21,626 bases of DNA from Omnitrophica WOR_2 bacterium RIFCSPLOWO2_12_FULL_51_8 (GCA_001805895.1 MHHD01000014.1:1-21626); one strand, 5' to 3'. Positions 6,098 to 13,000 are shown, counted from the stretch's first letter. Program-made: numbers and translations. Notes: generated from the sequence alone by a model not told the origin.

Positions 6098-6297
6098 GCT
6101 GCTCTGGTAACGTCTGTTGCCTGCTCGCCTTTTGGCCCCTGGGTAATTTCGAATTCTACCTCTTGGCCTTCTTCCAAGGTCTTATAGCCATCGCCTTTGA
6201 TCGCGCTGTAATGCACAAACACATCTTTGCCGTCAGAGGACGTGATGAAACCATAACCCTTTTGGTTGGAGAACCATTTTACTTTTCCTCTTGCCAT
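6094..6297 (-). CDS. Cold-shock domain protein (CspA family)
   Basis: A 67-residue protein consisting of one cold-shock domain, the usual length for the family. RNP1 is KGYGFI (residues 13-18) and RNP2 is VFVHY (26-30), both intact, and the start MARGKVKWF is canonical. Such proteins bind single-stranded RNA and DNA and act as RNA chaperones. A near-perfect Shine-Dalgarno sequence, AAGGAGGTGA, precedes the ATG. The leader is long (about 250 bases if the promoter at 6557-6584 is used). It contains a strong hairpin at 6344-6370 and a terminator-like hairpin at 6460-6499, so post-transcriptional control is likely. Confidence 0.96.
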   Translation of the reverse strand: MARGKVKWFSNQKGYGFITSSDGKDVFVHYSAIKGDGYKTLEEGQEVEFEITQGPKGEQATDVTRAA

Positions 6298-6343
6298 TGC
6301 TGCCTATTCACCTCCTTCAAGTCTATCCCGGCTCATAACCGCT

Positions 6344-6370
6344 GCAAAAATTTTCTCTGAAAATTTTTGC
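6344..6370 (-). promoter_or_regulatory. Hairpin in the cold-shock gene leader
   Basis: GCAAAAATTTTC (6344-6355) and GAAAATTTTTGC (6359-6370) are perfect 12-base inverses with a three-base loop. They lie about 25 bases upstream of the Shine-Dalgarno sequence. An AT-rich stem of this kind would open easily with temperature, but that role is inference. Confidence 0.6.
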
Positions 6371-6404
6371 GCATTTGCCGGGATTATTTCGCGGACGCTT
6401 CGCT

Positions 6405-6444
6405 ATAAGTTATGTTCGCTCACTACGTTCGCTCCATAACTTAT
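6405..6444. repeat. Palindrome with GAGCGAACG-type loop, copy A
   Basis: ATAAGTTATG (6405-6414) pairs with CATAACTTAT (6435-6444). On the minus strand the loop reads GAGCGAACGTAGTGAGCGAA. A similar loop lies inside a different stem at 6735-6766, beyond the tRNA. Confidence 0.7.
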
Positions 6445-6449
6445 CCGCG

Positions 6450-6499
6450 CAATAAAAAAAACCGTAAAGCATTTAAATAAAAAAACTTGCTTTACGGTT
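6450..6499 (-). terminator. Intrinsic terminator, minus strand, upstream of the cold-shock gene
   Basis: AACCGTAAAGCA (6460-6471) pairs with TGCTTTACGGTT (6488-6499). Read on the minus strand, the stem is followed by a run of T's (complement of 6453-6460) and then ATT. It lies downstream of the minus-strand promoter at 6557-6584 and upstream of the cold-shock coding sequence, so it is either the end of a short transcript or an attenuator. Confidence 0.75.
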
Positions 6500-6550
6500 T
6501 AACTTTGCTGAACACTTGTTTTAAAAGCTCTCCTTGACAATTACTGAACG
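6450..6550 (-). ncRNA. Candidate ~100-nt leader RNA or small RNA
   Basis: Defined only by a good promoter (6557-6584, minus) and a good terminator (6450-6499, minus) about 100 bases apart, with no plausible reading frame between. It contains AAGGAG and two GTTCAG copies. If the terminator is leaky, it is the first part of the cold-shock gene leader. No known RNA family is recognised. Confidence 0.35.
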
Positions 6551-6556
6551 GCTTTA

Positions 6557-6584
6557 AGTATAGCAATTTTTCCGCATTTGTCAA
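6557..6584 (-). promoter_or_regulatory. Sigma70-type promoter, minus strand
   Basis: On the minus strand, TTGACA (complement of 6579-6584) and TATACT (complement of 6557-6562) are separated by 16 bases. Both hexamers are close to consensus (six of six and five of six). It points left, toward the terminator and the cold-shock gene. Confidence 0.7.
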
Positions 6585-6604
6585 TAATTTTCGCCAATTT
6601 TGCC

Positions 6605-6632
6605 TTGAAAAAAAGAATAAAACTGTTATGAT
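6605..6632 (+). promoter_or_regulatory. Promoter of tRNA-Thr
   Basis: TTGAAA (6605-6610), a 16-base spacer and TATGAT (6627-6632) precede the tRNA at 6651 by 18 bases. Confidence 0.65.
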
Positions 6633-6650
6633 ATGGGAAGTCTTTTTTTT

Positions 6651-6723
6651 GCCGGCGTAGCTCAGCTGGTAGAGCAGCGCTTTCGTAAAGCGCGGGTCGG
6701 GGGTTCAATTCCTCTCGCCGGCT
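6651..6723 (+). tRNA. tRNA-Thr (anticodon CGT)
   Basis: A complete cloverleaf. The acceptor GCCGGCG pairs with CGCCGGC, and the D stem is GCTC/GAGC. The anticodon stem GCGCT/AGCGC holds the loop TTCGTAA, so the anticodon is CGT, reading ACG. The T stem is GGGGG/CCTCT with two G-U pairs. The discriminator is T6723 and CCA is not encoded. No terminator follows directly; palindromes and then the MFS gene do. Confidence 0.96.
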
Positions 6724-6730
6724 TAAATGA

Positions 6731-6772
6731 GCCCGCAACTTACGGAGCGAAGCGAACGTAAGTTGCTTGGGC
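6731..6772. repeat. Palindrome with GAGCGAACG-type loop, copy B
   Basis: GCAACTTACG (6735-6744) pairs with CGTAAGTTGC (6757-6766), extended outward by GCCC (6731-6734) and GGGC (6769-6772). The loop GAGCGAAGCGAA resembles that of copy A at 6405-6444, while the stem sequence differs. Confidence 0.7.
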
Positions 6773-6794
6773 GAATTTATCCCGAGCGTGCGCA

Positions 6795-6815
6795 GTAGAT
6801 TTCGCAGAAATCTAC
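6795..6815. repeat. Hairpin GTAGATTT / AAATCTAC
   Basis: A perfect eight-base stem (6795-6802 with 6808-6815) with loop CGCAG, between tRNA-Thr and the MFS gene. No T-tract follows it. Confidence 0.65.
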
Positions 6816-6843
6816 AAGCGTTTACGCGAGGGAAAAGGATGTT

Positions 6844-8103
6844 TTGTCAAAATTTACCGAAGTCTTAAAAGACCGTAACTTTTTTCTCCTCTGGCTGGGG
6901 CAGATTATCTCGCAGTTAGGCGACCGGCTGGACCAGATGGCCTTGATTGCCCTGGTCTATTTGCGGGCCCCGGGCTCCACCTGGGAGATTGCCAAAATCC
7001 TTTCCTTTACGATTATCCCGGTGTTTTTGATCGGGCCGCTTGCCGGGGCCTGCGTGGACCGCTGGGACCGCCGGCGCACGATGTATATCTGCGACCTGCT
7101 GCGCTCGGCGCTGGTCTTGAGCATCCCGCTGTTCCTATTTTACAAGGAGGGATATGCCTTGATTTACCTGATTGTCTTTGTAGTTTTCTCCATCGGCAGG
7201 TTTTTTGTGCCGGCAAAACTCTCGATTGTCCCTGACCTGGTGGGGAAAAATGACCTCTTGATGGCCAATTCCCTGGTAAACACTACGGGAATGATTGCCG
7301 CCATCCTAGGCTTTGGCATCAGCGGCATAGTGGTAGAGTGGCTGGGGGCAAGGAGCGGATTCTACTTAGATGCCTTAAGTTTCCTGGTTTCCGCGGCGCT
7401 GGTCTTTTTTATCAGTAAAAAGGTCAAGGCCTCGGTCAGCCTGTGGAGGGTGAGCAAGGAAATCGTGGAGGTATTCAGGAAATCGGTATTCCAGGAGATC
7501 AAAGAGGGAGCGCGTTACTTTATCAGGAAGAAAGACCTCAGGTTTACCGCGGGGATAATATTCATTCTCTGGTCGGCATTAGGCGCGGTCTACGTGGTGG
7601 GGATCGTCTTCGTGCAGAAAACCCTGCATTCGGCCACCAAGGACCTGGGGTTATTGATTATGTTCCTGGGGCTGGGGCTGTTTCTCGGCTCTTTGCTCTA
7701 TGGCCGATTCGGCCAGAAGGTCTCCCACTATAAGGCCATCTTTATTTCCCTCTCCTTAAGCGGCCTGATGCTGGTGGTTTTTGCCGTCACTATCGACCAT
7801 TACCCGTATTTTAAGATCGCGGCGCTCCTGGCTTTTATGCTGGGGTTGTTGATTTCGCCGATTATGATCGCCTCCAATACCATCATCCATCAGTCAAGCG
7901 ATAACGGGATGATGGGAAAGATTTTCAGTTCTTTTGAGGTGCTCATCCACCTGGGGTTCCTGTTGTCCATGTTTTTAAGCAGTATCCTTGCGGAGCGGAT
8001 GTCGCATCTATCTATCCTCGTGGCTGTGGGGTGTTTTTTCAGCGCCTTAGGGATCCTGAACCTTTTATCCCAGCGGAAAATCCCCGGTTTGGATAAAGCT
8101 TAG
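6844..8103 (+). CDS. MFS transporter, EntS/MFS_3-type exporter
   Basis: A 419-residue inner-membrane protein with about 12 hydrophobic helices. It starts MSKFTEVLKDRNFFLLWLGQ, which is typical of the MFS_3 (enterobactin exporter-like) group. The loop motif between helices 2 and 3 is GPLAGACVDRWDRRR, matching the MFS motif A (GxxxDRxGRR). The start is a TTG with AAGGA four bases before it; a nearby ATG at 6839 is out of frame. The substrate is unknown. The group is generally associated with small-molecule export. Only four bases separate its stop from rnfC, so the Rnf operon may be read from a promoter upstream of this gene, or by read-through from tRNA-Thr. Confidence 0.9.
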   Translation: MSKFTEVLKDRNFFLLWLGQIISQLGDRLDQMALIALVYLRAPGSTWEIAKILSFTIIPVFLIGPLAGACVDRWDRRRTMYICDLLRSALVLSIPLFLFYKEGYALIYLIVFVVFSIGRFFVPAKLSIVPDLVGKNDLLMANSLVNTTGMIAAILGFGISGIVVEWLGARSGFYLDALSFLVSAALVFFISKKVKASVSLWRVSKEIVEVFRKSVFQEIKEGARYFIRKKDLRFTAGIIFILWSALGAVYVVGIVFVQKTLHSATKDLGLLIMFLGLGLFLGSLLYGRFGQKVSHYKAIFISLSLSGLMLVVFAVTIDHYPYFKIAALLAFMLGLLISPIMIASNTIIHQSSDNGMMGKIFSSFEVLIHLGFLLSMFLSSILAERMSHLSILVAVGCFFSALGILNLLSQRKIPGLDKA

Positions 8104-8107
8104 CGGA

Positions 8108-9469
8108 ATGATTAAATTAGAAGAGCATAAAGACCTGACGGTAAATCAGGGAATAGAAAAATTAGCCGCGCCGGCTAAAGTATATCTGCCTCTTTCGCAG
8201 CACTTAGGAAAGATTTGCGCCCCCCTGGTGAGGGCCGCGGATACGGTCCTCTTGGCGCAAAAGATCGCCGCGGCCCAGGCGCATGTCTTTAGTCCCATAC
8301 ACAGCTCGGTTTCAGGCAGGGTGGCCGCCATAGAGGACTGGCCGCATCCGGTGTTGGGGAGATGCAAGGCGATAGCGATTGAGAATGACGGTTTAGACAG
8401 AACTGAAAACCCCTGCCTGCCGGCAGGCAGGGAAAAACCGAAAACCGAGGATGAGATAGGAAGATTGACGCCGGAGGAGATCCGCAGCCTCGTTTTTGAG
8501 GCGGGAGTGGTAGGGATGGGCGGGGCAAGTTTGCCCAGCCACATTAAACTATTTCCCCCTAAGCCGGTGGATACCCTGATTATCAATGCCGCGGAATGCG
8601 AACCGTACCTGACCTGCGATTACCGCTTAGCGCTGGAGAAAACAAAGGAAATCCTGCTGGGCATTGGGCTGATCAAAAAATGTCTGGCCGTAAAAAATGT
8701 GATTATCGCTATCGAGGATAACAAGCCCGCCGCGATAAAGGCTTTTGAAGAGGCCTTCGGTTCTCGGTTCTCGGTTCTCGGTTCTCGGCGAAAACCGAAC
8801 ACCGAACACCGAGAACCAATAGAAGGGGTAGTTTTGCGCTCGCAATATCCGCAGGGCGGAGAAAAGCAGCTGATTAAAAATATCCTCGGTAAAGAGGTTC
8901 CCTCGGGCAAGCTCCCCTTTGACGTGGGCGTAGTGGTGCATAACGTAGCTACTGTCTTTGCCATCTATGAGGCAGTGTATCTGAATAAACCTCTCTATGA
9001 GCGCGTGGTTACCGTAACCGGAAGCTGCCTTACGCATCCGAAGAATTTACTGGTGCGTATCGGTACGCCCATCTCCGAACTGATTGCCGCCTGCGGTCCG
9101 CTAAAGAAAGAGCCGGCTAAGATTATCATTGGCGGGCCGATGATGGGGAGCGCGCAGTATTCCCTTGAGGCGCCGGTAATCAAATCTACCGGCGGCGTAG
9201 TCCTGCTGGATAAAAGGGAGGCCAAGGTCCAGGAGGAGGAATTCTGTATCCGCTGCGGCGCCTGTGTCAGGGCCTGCCCGGCAGGCCTTGAGCCCTGCCT
9301 GATTAATTTAGCCAGCGAAAAAGAAAAATGGACAGAGGCCAAAATATATCGTACCCTGGATTGCATTGAGTGCGGGCTGTGCAATTATGTCTGCCCGGCG
9401 CATCGGCCCTTGACCCAATCCATCAAAAGGGCGAAGTTAGAGGTGGCGAAGGGAGGCCAAGCAGCATGA
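8108..9469 (+). CDS. rnfC: Rnf complex subunit C, with two in-frame inserts
   Basis: A 453-residue membrane-associated electron-input subunit of the ferredoxin:NAD+ oxidoreductase (Rnf). Residues 133-147 hold the glycine-rich GVVGMGGASLPSHIK motif shared with NuoF-type NADH/flavin sites. QYPQGGEKQLI and GKEVPSGKLPFDVGV are also typical of RnfC. Two [4Fe-4S] clusters lie at the C-terminus: C380-x2-C383-x2-C386-x3-C390 and C419-x2-C422-x2-C425-x3-C429. Two segments look inserted: residues 101-113 (NPCLPAGREKPKT), encoded by a palindrome, and about 217-237 (beginning GSRFSVLGSR), encoded by tandem-inverted repeat units. Both fall in loops and keep the frame. The start follows the MFS stop by four bases, and the end overlaps rnfG (ATGA). 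Confidence 0.96.
   Translation: MIKLEEHKDLTVNQGIEKLAAPAKVYLPLSQHLGKICAPLVRAADTVLLAQKIAAAQAHVFSPIHSSVSGRVAAIEDWPHPVLGRCKAIAIENDGLDRTENPCLPAGREKPKTEDEIGRLTPEEIRSLVFEAGVVGMGGASLPSHIKLFPPKPVDTLIINAAECEPYLTCDYRLALEKTKEILLGIGLIKKCLAVKNVIIAIEDNKPAAIKAFEEAFGSRFSVLGSRRKPNTEHREPIEGVVLRSQYPQGGEKQLIKNILGKEVPSGKLPFDVGVVVHNVATVFAIYEAVYLNKPLYERVVTVTGSCLTHPKNLLVRIGTPISELIAACGPLKKEPAKIIIGGPMMGSAQYSLEAPVIKSTGGVVLLDKREAKVQEEEFCIRCGACVRACPAGLEPCLINLASEKEKWTEAKIYRTLDCIECGLCNYVCPAHRPLTQSIKRAKLEVAKGGQAA
8411..8432. repeat. 22-bp palindrome inside rnfC
   Basis: CCCTGCCTGCC followed by its exact inverse. It encodes P-C-L-P-A-G-R in frame. Immediately after it, ACCGAAAACCGAG resembles the unit of the repeat at 8756-8817. 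Confidence 0.85.
8756..8817. repeat. Tandem-inverted 7-nt repeat inside rnfC (element A)
   Basis: The left arm has TTCTCGG four times in tandem (8761-8788), preceded by a partial TTCGG. After a short spacer, the right arm (8794-8817) has inverted units CCGAACA, CCGAACA and CCGAGAA. The arms can pair with a few mismatches. The element is translated in frame as about 20 extra residues in a loop of RnfC. Confidence 0.85.
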
Positions 9470-9990
9470 GAGAGATGACGCGTTACGGTTTGATCCTGGC
9501 AATAATCTGCGCGGCAGCCAGCGCGTCGCTGGCAGGGATGAATTCCCTGACCAGGGATAGGATTGCGGCGCAGGCGAAAGCCGAAGAGGAGGAGGGCCTG
9601 AAAGCCGTTTTTCCTGAGGCGGCGGATTTTAAACCGGTCAAATCCAAAGAAAAGGTTGTTTATTATCAGGCCTACGGCAGAGACGGGGGCTTTCTCGGCG
9701 CGGCCTTTAAGGCAAGAGGCAAGGGTTATTCCAGCGTCATCGAGGTGATTGCCGGGATGAAGAAAGACGGCACCATCACCGCCATCAAGATCCTTAATCA
9801 GAATGAGACGCCGGGCCTGGGTAACCGGGTAGCGGAACCGGAATTCCGGGAGCGGTTCAGCAATAAGCGGATCGTTGATTTAAACGGCATACAGGCAATT
9901 ACCGGCGCCACTATCTCCTCAAAGGCGGTAATCAACGCCGTGAAGGTAAAAGCCAACCAGGTCAAGGAGTTAATCGGGGATGAAAAATAA
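9466..9990 (+). CDS. rnfG: Rnf complex subunit G
   Basis: A 174-residue subunit with an N-terminal membrane helix (about residues 8-27) and an extracytoplasmic flavin domain. The covalent FMN site is ITGATISS, with T149 as the expected attachment residue, matching the S/T-G-A-T-x-x-S/T signature. NETPGLGNRV is another conserved RnfG/NqrC segment. The start ATG 9466 overlaps the rnfC stop and has GGGAGG nine bases upstream; the frame is open further upstream, but that would overlap rnfC by 100 bases. It precedes rnfD and overlaps it by 11 bases. Confidence 0.95.
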   Translation: MREMTRYGLILAIICAAASASLAGMNSLTRDRIAAQAKAEEEEGLKAVFPEAADFKPVKSKEKVVYYQAYGRDGGFLGAAFKARGKGYSSVIEVIAGMKKDGTITAIKILNQNETPGLGNRVAEPEFRERFSNKRIVDLNGIQAITGATISSKAVINAVKVKANQVKELIGDEK

Positions 9991-10936
9991 TCTTTTGGTC
10001 AGCGCAGCTCCGCACCTGCATAATAAGGAATCAGTCAGTAAAATTATGTGGCTGGTGGTTTTGAGTTTATTGCCGGTAGGGGCGGCCGGGGTGTTTATTT
10101 TCGGTGTCAGCGCCTTCCGGGTGATTATTCTGGCAACAGCGTCCAGCATAGTCACCGAAGGCATCTGCCAGATTATTTCCAGGAGGAAGGTTACTGTTTT
10201 AGACGGCAGCGCCGCGCTCACCGGGATATTGCTTGCCTTTAATCTGCCGGCGCAGGCGCCCTGGTGGCTGCCGGCGGCCGGGGCCATTTTTTCCATTGCC
10301 ATCGGAAAACAGATTTTCGGGGGGCTGGGCCAGAATATTTTTAATCCCGCGCTGGCGGGCCGAGCGTTTCTAATGGCCTCCTGGCCGAAATATATGACTG
10401 CCTTTACCGCCCCCTTAAACTATGATGCCGTTACCAGCGCCACGCCGCTGGCGCTACTCAAAGAAGGGCATGCCTTGCAGAATATCTCTTACCTTGATTT
10501 ATTCCTTGGCCGGCGCGGCGGATGCATCGGAGAAGTTTGCGTCGCGGCATTGCTTGCCGGAGCGGCCTTTCTTCTCTTAAAGGGCTACATCAGCTGGCAC
10601 ATCCCGTTAACCTATATTTCCACGGTGGGGGTATTCAGTTATTGTTTCGGGGGCAGGGGGTTATTCAGCGGGGACTGGCTTTTCGCCATCCTTTCCGGCG
10701 GCTTAATCTTAGGCGCGTTTTTTATGGCTACGGATTACGTTACTTCGCCTCTGACTTCCCGGGGGCAGGTTGTTTTCGGCATTGGCTGCGGCCTATTGAC
10801 GGCGGTGATCCGGCTCTGGGGCGGCTATCCCGAAGGCGCGTCTTACGCCATATTGATGATGAACGCGGCCACGCCGATCATTGATAGGTATACGAAGAAC
10901 AGGGTATACGGCTATACGCTAAAGGCGTATGAATAA
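9980..10936 (+). CDS. rnfD: Rnf complex subunit D
   Basis: A 318-residue integral membrane subunit carrying a second covalent FMN. VTSATPLALL contains the flavinylation threonine T155. GGLGQNIFNPALAGRAF (about 114-130) is highly conserved in RnfD/NqrB. About nine to ten membrane helices are visible, and the C-terminal DYVTSPLT and YPEGASYAILMMNAATPIIDRY are family-typical. It overlaps rnfG at its start and rnfE at its end. In the Rnf pump this subunit, with RnfA, RnfE and RnfG, forms the membrane electron path linked to ion movement. Confidence 0.97.
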   Translation: MKNNLLVSAAPHLHNKESVSKIMWLVVLSLLPVGAAGVFIFGVSAFRVIILATASSIVTEGICQIISRRKVTVLDGSAALTGILLAFNLPAQAPWWLPAAGAIFSIAIGKQIFGGLGQNIFNPALAGRAFLMASWPKYMTAFTAPLNYDAVTSATPLALLKEGHALQNISYLDLFLGRRGGCIGEVCVAALLAGAAFLLLKGYISWHIPLTYISTVGVFSYCFGGRGLFSGDWLFAILSGGLILGAFFMATDYVTSPLTSRGQVVFGIGCGLLTAVIRLWGGYPEGASYAILMMNAATPIIDRYTKNRVYGYTLKAYE

Positions 10937-11522
10937 ATTATTCCACGAGTTTTTCAAAGGCATTATCAAAGAAAATCCGACTTTTGTGTTGGTCTTGGGT
11001 CTCTGCCCGACGCTGGCAGTGTCAGTATCAGTAGTAAACGGCATCGGGATGGGGATTGCCGCCACCTTTGTGCTGCTGGGGTCCAACGTAATCGTCTCCC
11101 TTATTAAGAATACCGTGCCGGCGAGGATCCGCATCCCCTGTTTTATCGTGGTGATTGCCACCTTCGTGACGATTGCGGAGATGACCCTGAAGGCCTACAG
11201 CCCGGCCCTGAACCGCGCCTTAGGTATTTATGTGCCTTTAATCGTGGTCAACTGTATTGTCTTAGGCCGCGCCGAGGCATTTGCCCAGAAGGCCAAGGCG
11301 CTCAATTCTTTTTTTGACGGCTTAGGCATGGGCGTAGGCTTTACCCTGGCCCTGATCTTGATTTCTGCGATCAGGGAATTTTTAGGCGCGGGAAAATTGT
11401 TGAACCACGCTATCTTTAAAGGCTTTGAGCCGGCCTTTGTCTTCTCTATGCCTTCCGGGGCTTTATTAGTCATCGGCCTGCTCCTGGGCTTTTTTAATCT
11501 TTTCAAAAGGATTAAGCAATGA
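10929..11522 (+). CDS. rnfE: Rnf complex subunit E
   Basis: A 197-residue, six-helix membrane protein. ENPTFVLVLGLCPTLAVS near the N-terminus and FVTIAEMTLKAYSPALNRALGIYVPLIVVNCIVLGRAEAF in the middle match the RnfE/NqrD family. Cysteines C26 and C110 are the conserved pair that, with RnfA, binds an intramembrane iron-sulfur centre in Rnf/Nqr. It overlaps rnfD by eight bases and rnfA by four (ATGA). Confidence 0.96.
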   Translation: MNKLFHEFFKGIIKENPTFVLVLGLCPTLAVSVSVVNGIGMGIAATFVLLGSNVIVSLIKNTVPARIRIPCFIVVIATFVTIAEMTLKAYSPALNRALGIYVPLIVVNCIVLGRAEAFAQKAKALNSFFDGLGMGVGFTLALILISAIREFLGAGKLLNHAIFKGFEPAFVFSMPSGALLVIGLLLGFFNLFKRIKQ

Positions 11523-12127
11523 ACGCCGGGCAGTTCCTTACCATTTTTATTTCCGCGGTTTTTATCTATAACGTCATCCTTTCGCGCTTCCTGGGCCTCT
11601 GCTCTTTTGTGGCGATCTCCAAGGAGACCAAGCCTGCGCTGGCAATGAGTTTAGCGGTGATGTTTGTTACCACTATGTCCTCGATCATCACCTGGTTCAT
11701 TTACCGGTTTCTCTTGGCGCCGTTTAACCTGAGTTACTTGCGTACTATCTCCTTTATCCTGGTGATTGCCGCCTTTGTGCAGTTCGTGGAAATGGTAATC
11801 AGAAAAGTGAGCCCGGCGATGTACCGCTTTTTCGGGATCTACCTGCCGCTGATTACCGTTAACTGCGCGGTGCTGGGCGTGGCGGTTTTGAACATAGACA
11901 TGTTTTTTGTTGATAACCGGGCGGTCCCGGGGAGTTTTTGGTATTCCGCCTTTCAGGGCGTCTGCGTGGGGTTAGGTTATACCTTGGCCATGCTTTTAAT
12001 GTCCGGCATCAGGGAACGGCTGGAATTATGCCATGTCCCCAAAGCGGTCAAAGACTTTCCGCTCGCCTTTATCATCGCCTCGATGATGAGTTTGGCGTTT
12101 ATGGGATTTAACGGATTCAGATTATAG
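11519..12127 (+). CDS. rnfA: Rnf complex subunit A
   Basis: A 202-residue, six-helix membrane protein homologous to RnfE in inverted topology. Conserved segments include NVILSRFLGLCSFVAISKE, MVIRKVSPAMYRFFGIYLPLITVNCAVLG and IRERLELCHVPKAVKD. Cysteines C27 and C119, in GLCSF and VNCAV, are the intramembrane cluster ligands of the RnfA-RnfE pair. It starts inside the rnfE stop. A repeat element begins at its stop codon and separates it from rnfB. Confidence 0.96.
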   Translation: MNAGQFLTIFISAVFIYNVILSRFLGLCSFVAISKETKPALAMSLAVMFVTTMSSIITWFIYRFLLAPFNLSYLRTISFILVIAAFVQFVEMVIRKVSPAMYRFFGIYLPLITVNCAVLGVAVLNIDMFFVDNRAVPGSFWYSAFQGVCVGLGYTLAMLLMSGIRERLELCHVPKAVKDFPLAFIIASMMSLAFMGFNGFRL

Positions 12128-12182
12128 CGTATAGCGTAGAGCGTATAGTTAGGATTTCCTATACACTAAACACTATCCGCTA
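12123..12182. repeat. Tandem-inverted 7-nt repeat between rnfA and rnfB (element B)
   Basis: The left arm has units TATAGCG, TATAGCG, TAGAGCG and TATAGTT (12123-12150). The right arm has CTATACA, CTAAACA, CTATCCG and CTA (12159-12182). The arms are imperfect inverses of each other. It begins in the last codons of rnfA. It leaves rnfB as the only gene of the operon without a tight junction. Confidence 0.8.
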
Positions 12183-12191
12183 AAATTTATT

Positions 12192-12977
12192 ATGGGAATT
12201 CTTATACCAGTCCTAATGTTGGGCAGCCTGGGCGCGATCTTCGGCGTCGGATTGGCCGTGGCCTCCAAGAGATTTGCCGTGCAGAGTGATCCGCGCTTAG
12301 ACAAAATTTTAGGGTTGCTGCCCGGCGCAAACTGCGGCGTCTGCGGCGGCGCGGGCTGCTTTGGTTTTGCCGAGTCTATCCTCAGCGGAAAGCTGAGTAT
12401 TGATGCCTGCCGGGTGAGCGAAGAAAAGGTCAAAGAAGAGATTGCCCGGCTTTTAGGGCAAAAGCTGGAGCAGGAGACAAAAAAGGCCGCGGTCCTGCAC
12501 TGTGCCGGCGGGGAAAAAGTTAAAGAGAGGTTTATCTATCAGGGTATCAAGACCTGCGCGGCGGCAAATCTGGTTTTAGGGGGACAGAAGGCCTGTGTGT
12601 ACGGATGCTTAGGGTTCGGCGATTGTGTCAGGGTTTGTCCTTTTGGCGCTATCTCGATGTCTCCGCAAGGCATCCCGGTGATAGATGAGGCTAAATGTAA
12701 GGCCTGTAATAAATGCGTGATTGCCTGTCCCAAGAAATTGTTTAGCCTGGCGCCGGTAACCGGCAGGGTAATTGTCTCTTGCAGTTCGCACGACTCAGGC
12801 AGGGACACTAAGGCAGTTTGTCCGGTGGGCTGTATTGCCTGCGGGCTCTGCCAGAAGACCTGCAGATTTAACGCTATCCACGTGATAGATAACCTGGCTG
12901 TGATAGATTATGCAAAATGCACTTCCTGCGCGGAGTGCGTCAGGGTTTGCCCGATGAAGACCATTCATATAAAATAG
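12192..12977 (+). CDS. rnfB: Rnf complex subunit B, with extra ferredoxin clusters
   Basis: A 261-residue electron-entry subunit with an N-terminal membrane helix (about residues 3-24). The ASC-type [4Fe-4S] site is C48, C51, C56 and C73 in GANCGVCGGAGCFGFAESI. Four ferredoxin-like cysteine sets follow, around C135/139/145/149, C169/172/175/179, C210/214/217/220/224 and C243/246/249/253. Proteobacterial RnfB has fewer clusters; this longer form resembles those of anaerobic Firmicutes. It should accept electrons from reduced ferredoxin. The ATG follows repeat element B, and no Shine-Dalgarno sequence is visible, unlike the other rnf genes. Confidence 0.95.
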   Translation: MGILIPVLMLGSLGAIFGVGLAVASKRFAVQSDPRLDKILGLLPGANCGVCGGAGCFGFAESILSGKLSIDACRVSEEKVKEEIARLLGQKLEQETKKAAVLHCAGGEKVKERFIYQGIKTCAAANLVLGGQKACVYGCLGFGDCVRVCPFGAISMSPQGIPVIDEAKCKACNKCVIACPKKLFSLAPVTGRVIVSCSSHDSGRDTKAVCPVGCIACGLCQKTCRFNAIHVIDNLAVIDYAKCTSCAECVRVCPMKTIHIK

Positions 12978-13000
12978 CGAGGCAGCAACTTGTTAAAATC

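Noticed and set aside
6534..6564. Plus-strand promoter with TTGACA at 6534
   Set aside because: The only -10 candidates are poor or badly spaced, and a better plus-strand promoter for tRNA-Thr lies at 6605-6632.
6541..6738. Minus-strand open frame reading REELNPRPALYESAALPAELRR
   Set aside because: It is the antisense of tRNA-Thr, a well-known spurious translation.
7443..7733. Out-of-frame open frame inside the MFS gene
   Set aside because: Shadow frame within a clear membrane protein gene; no start signal and no domain.
8756..8817. Repeated units as a possible CRISPR array
   Set aside because: Units are 7-8 nt with no spacers, arms are inverted, and element A lies inside a gene.
9370..9465. 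Upstream in-frame start for rnfG
   Set aside because: It would overlap the rnfC ferredoxin region by 100 bases; the ATGA start at 9466 fits the family.
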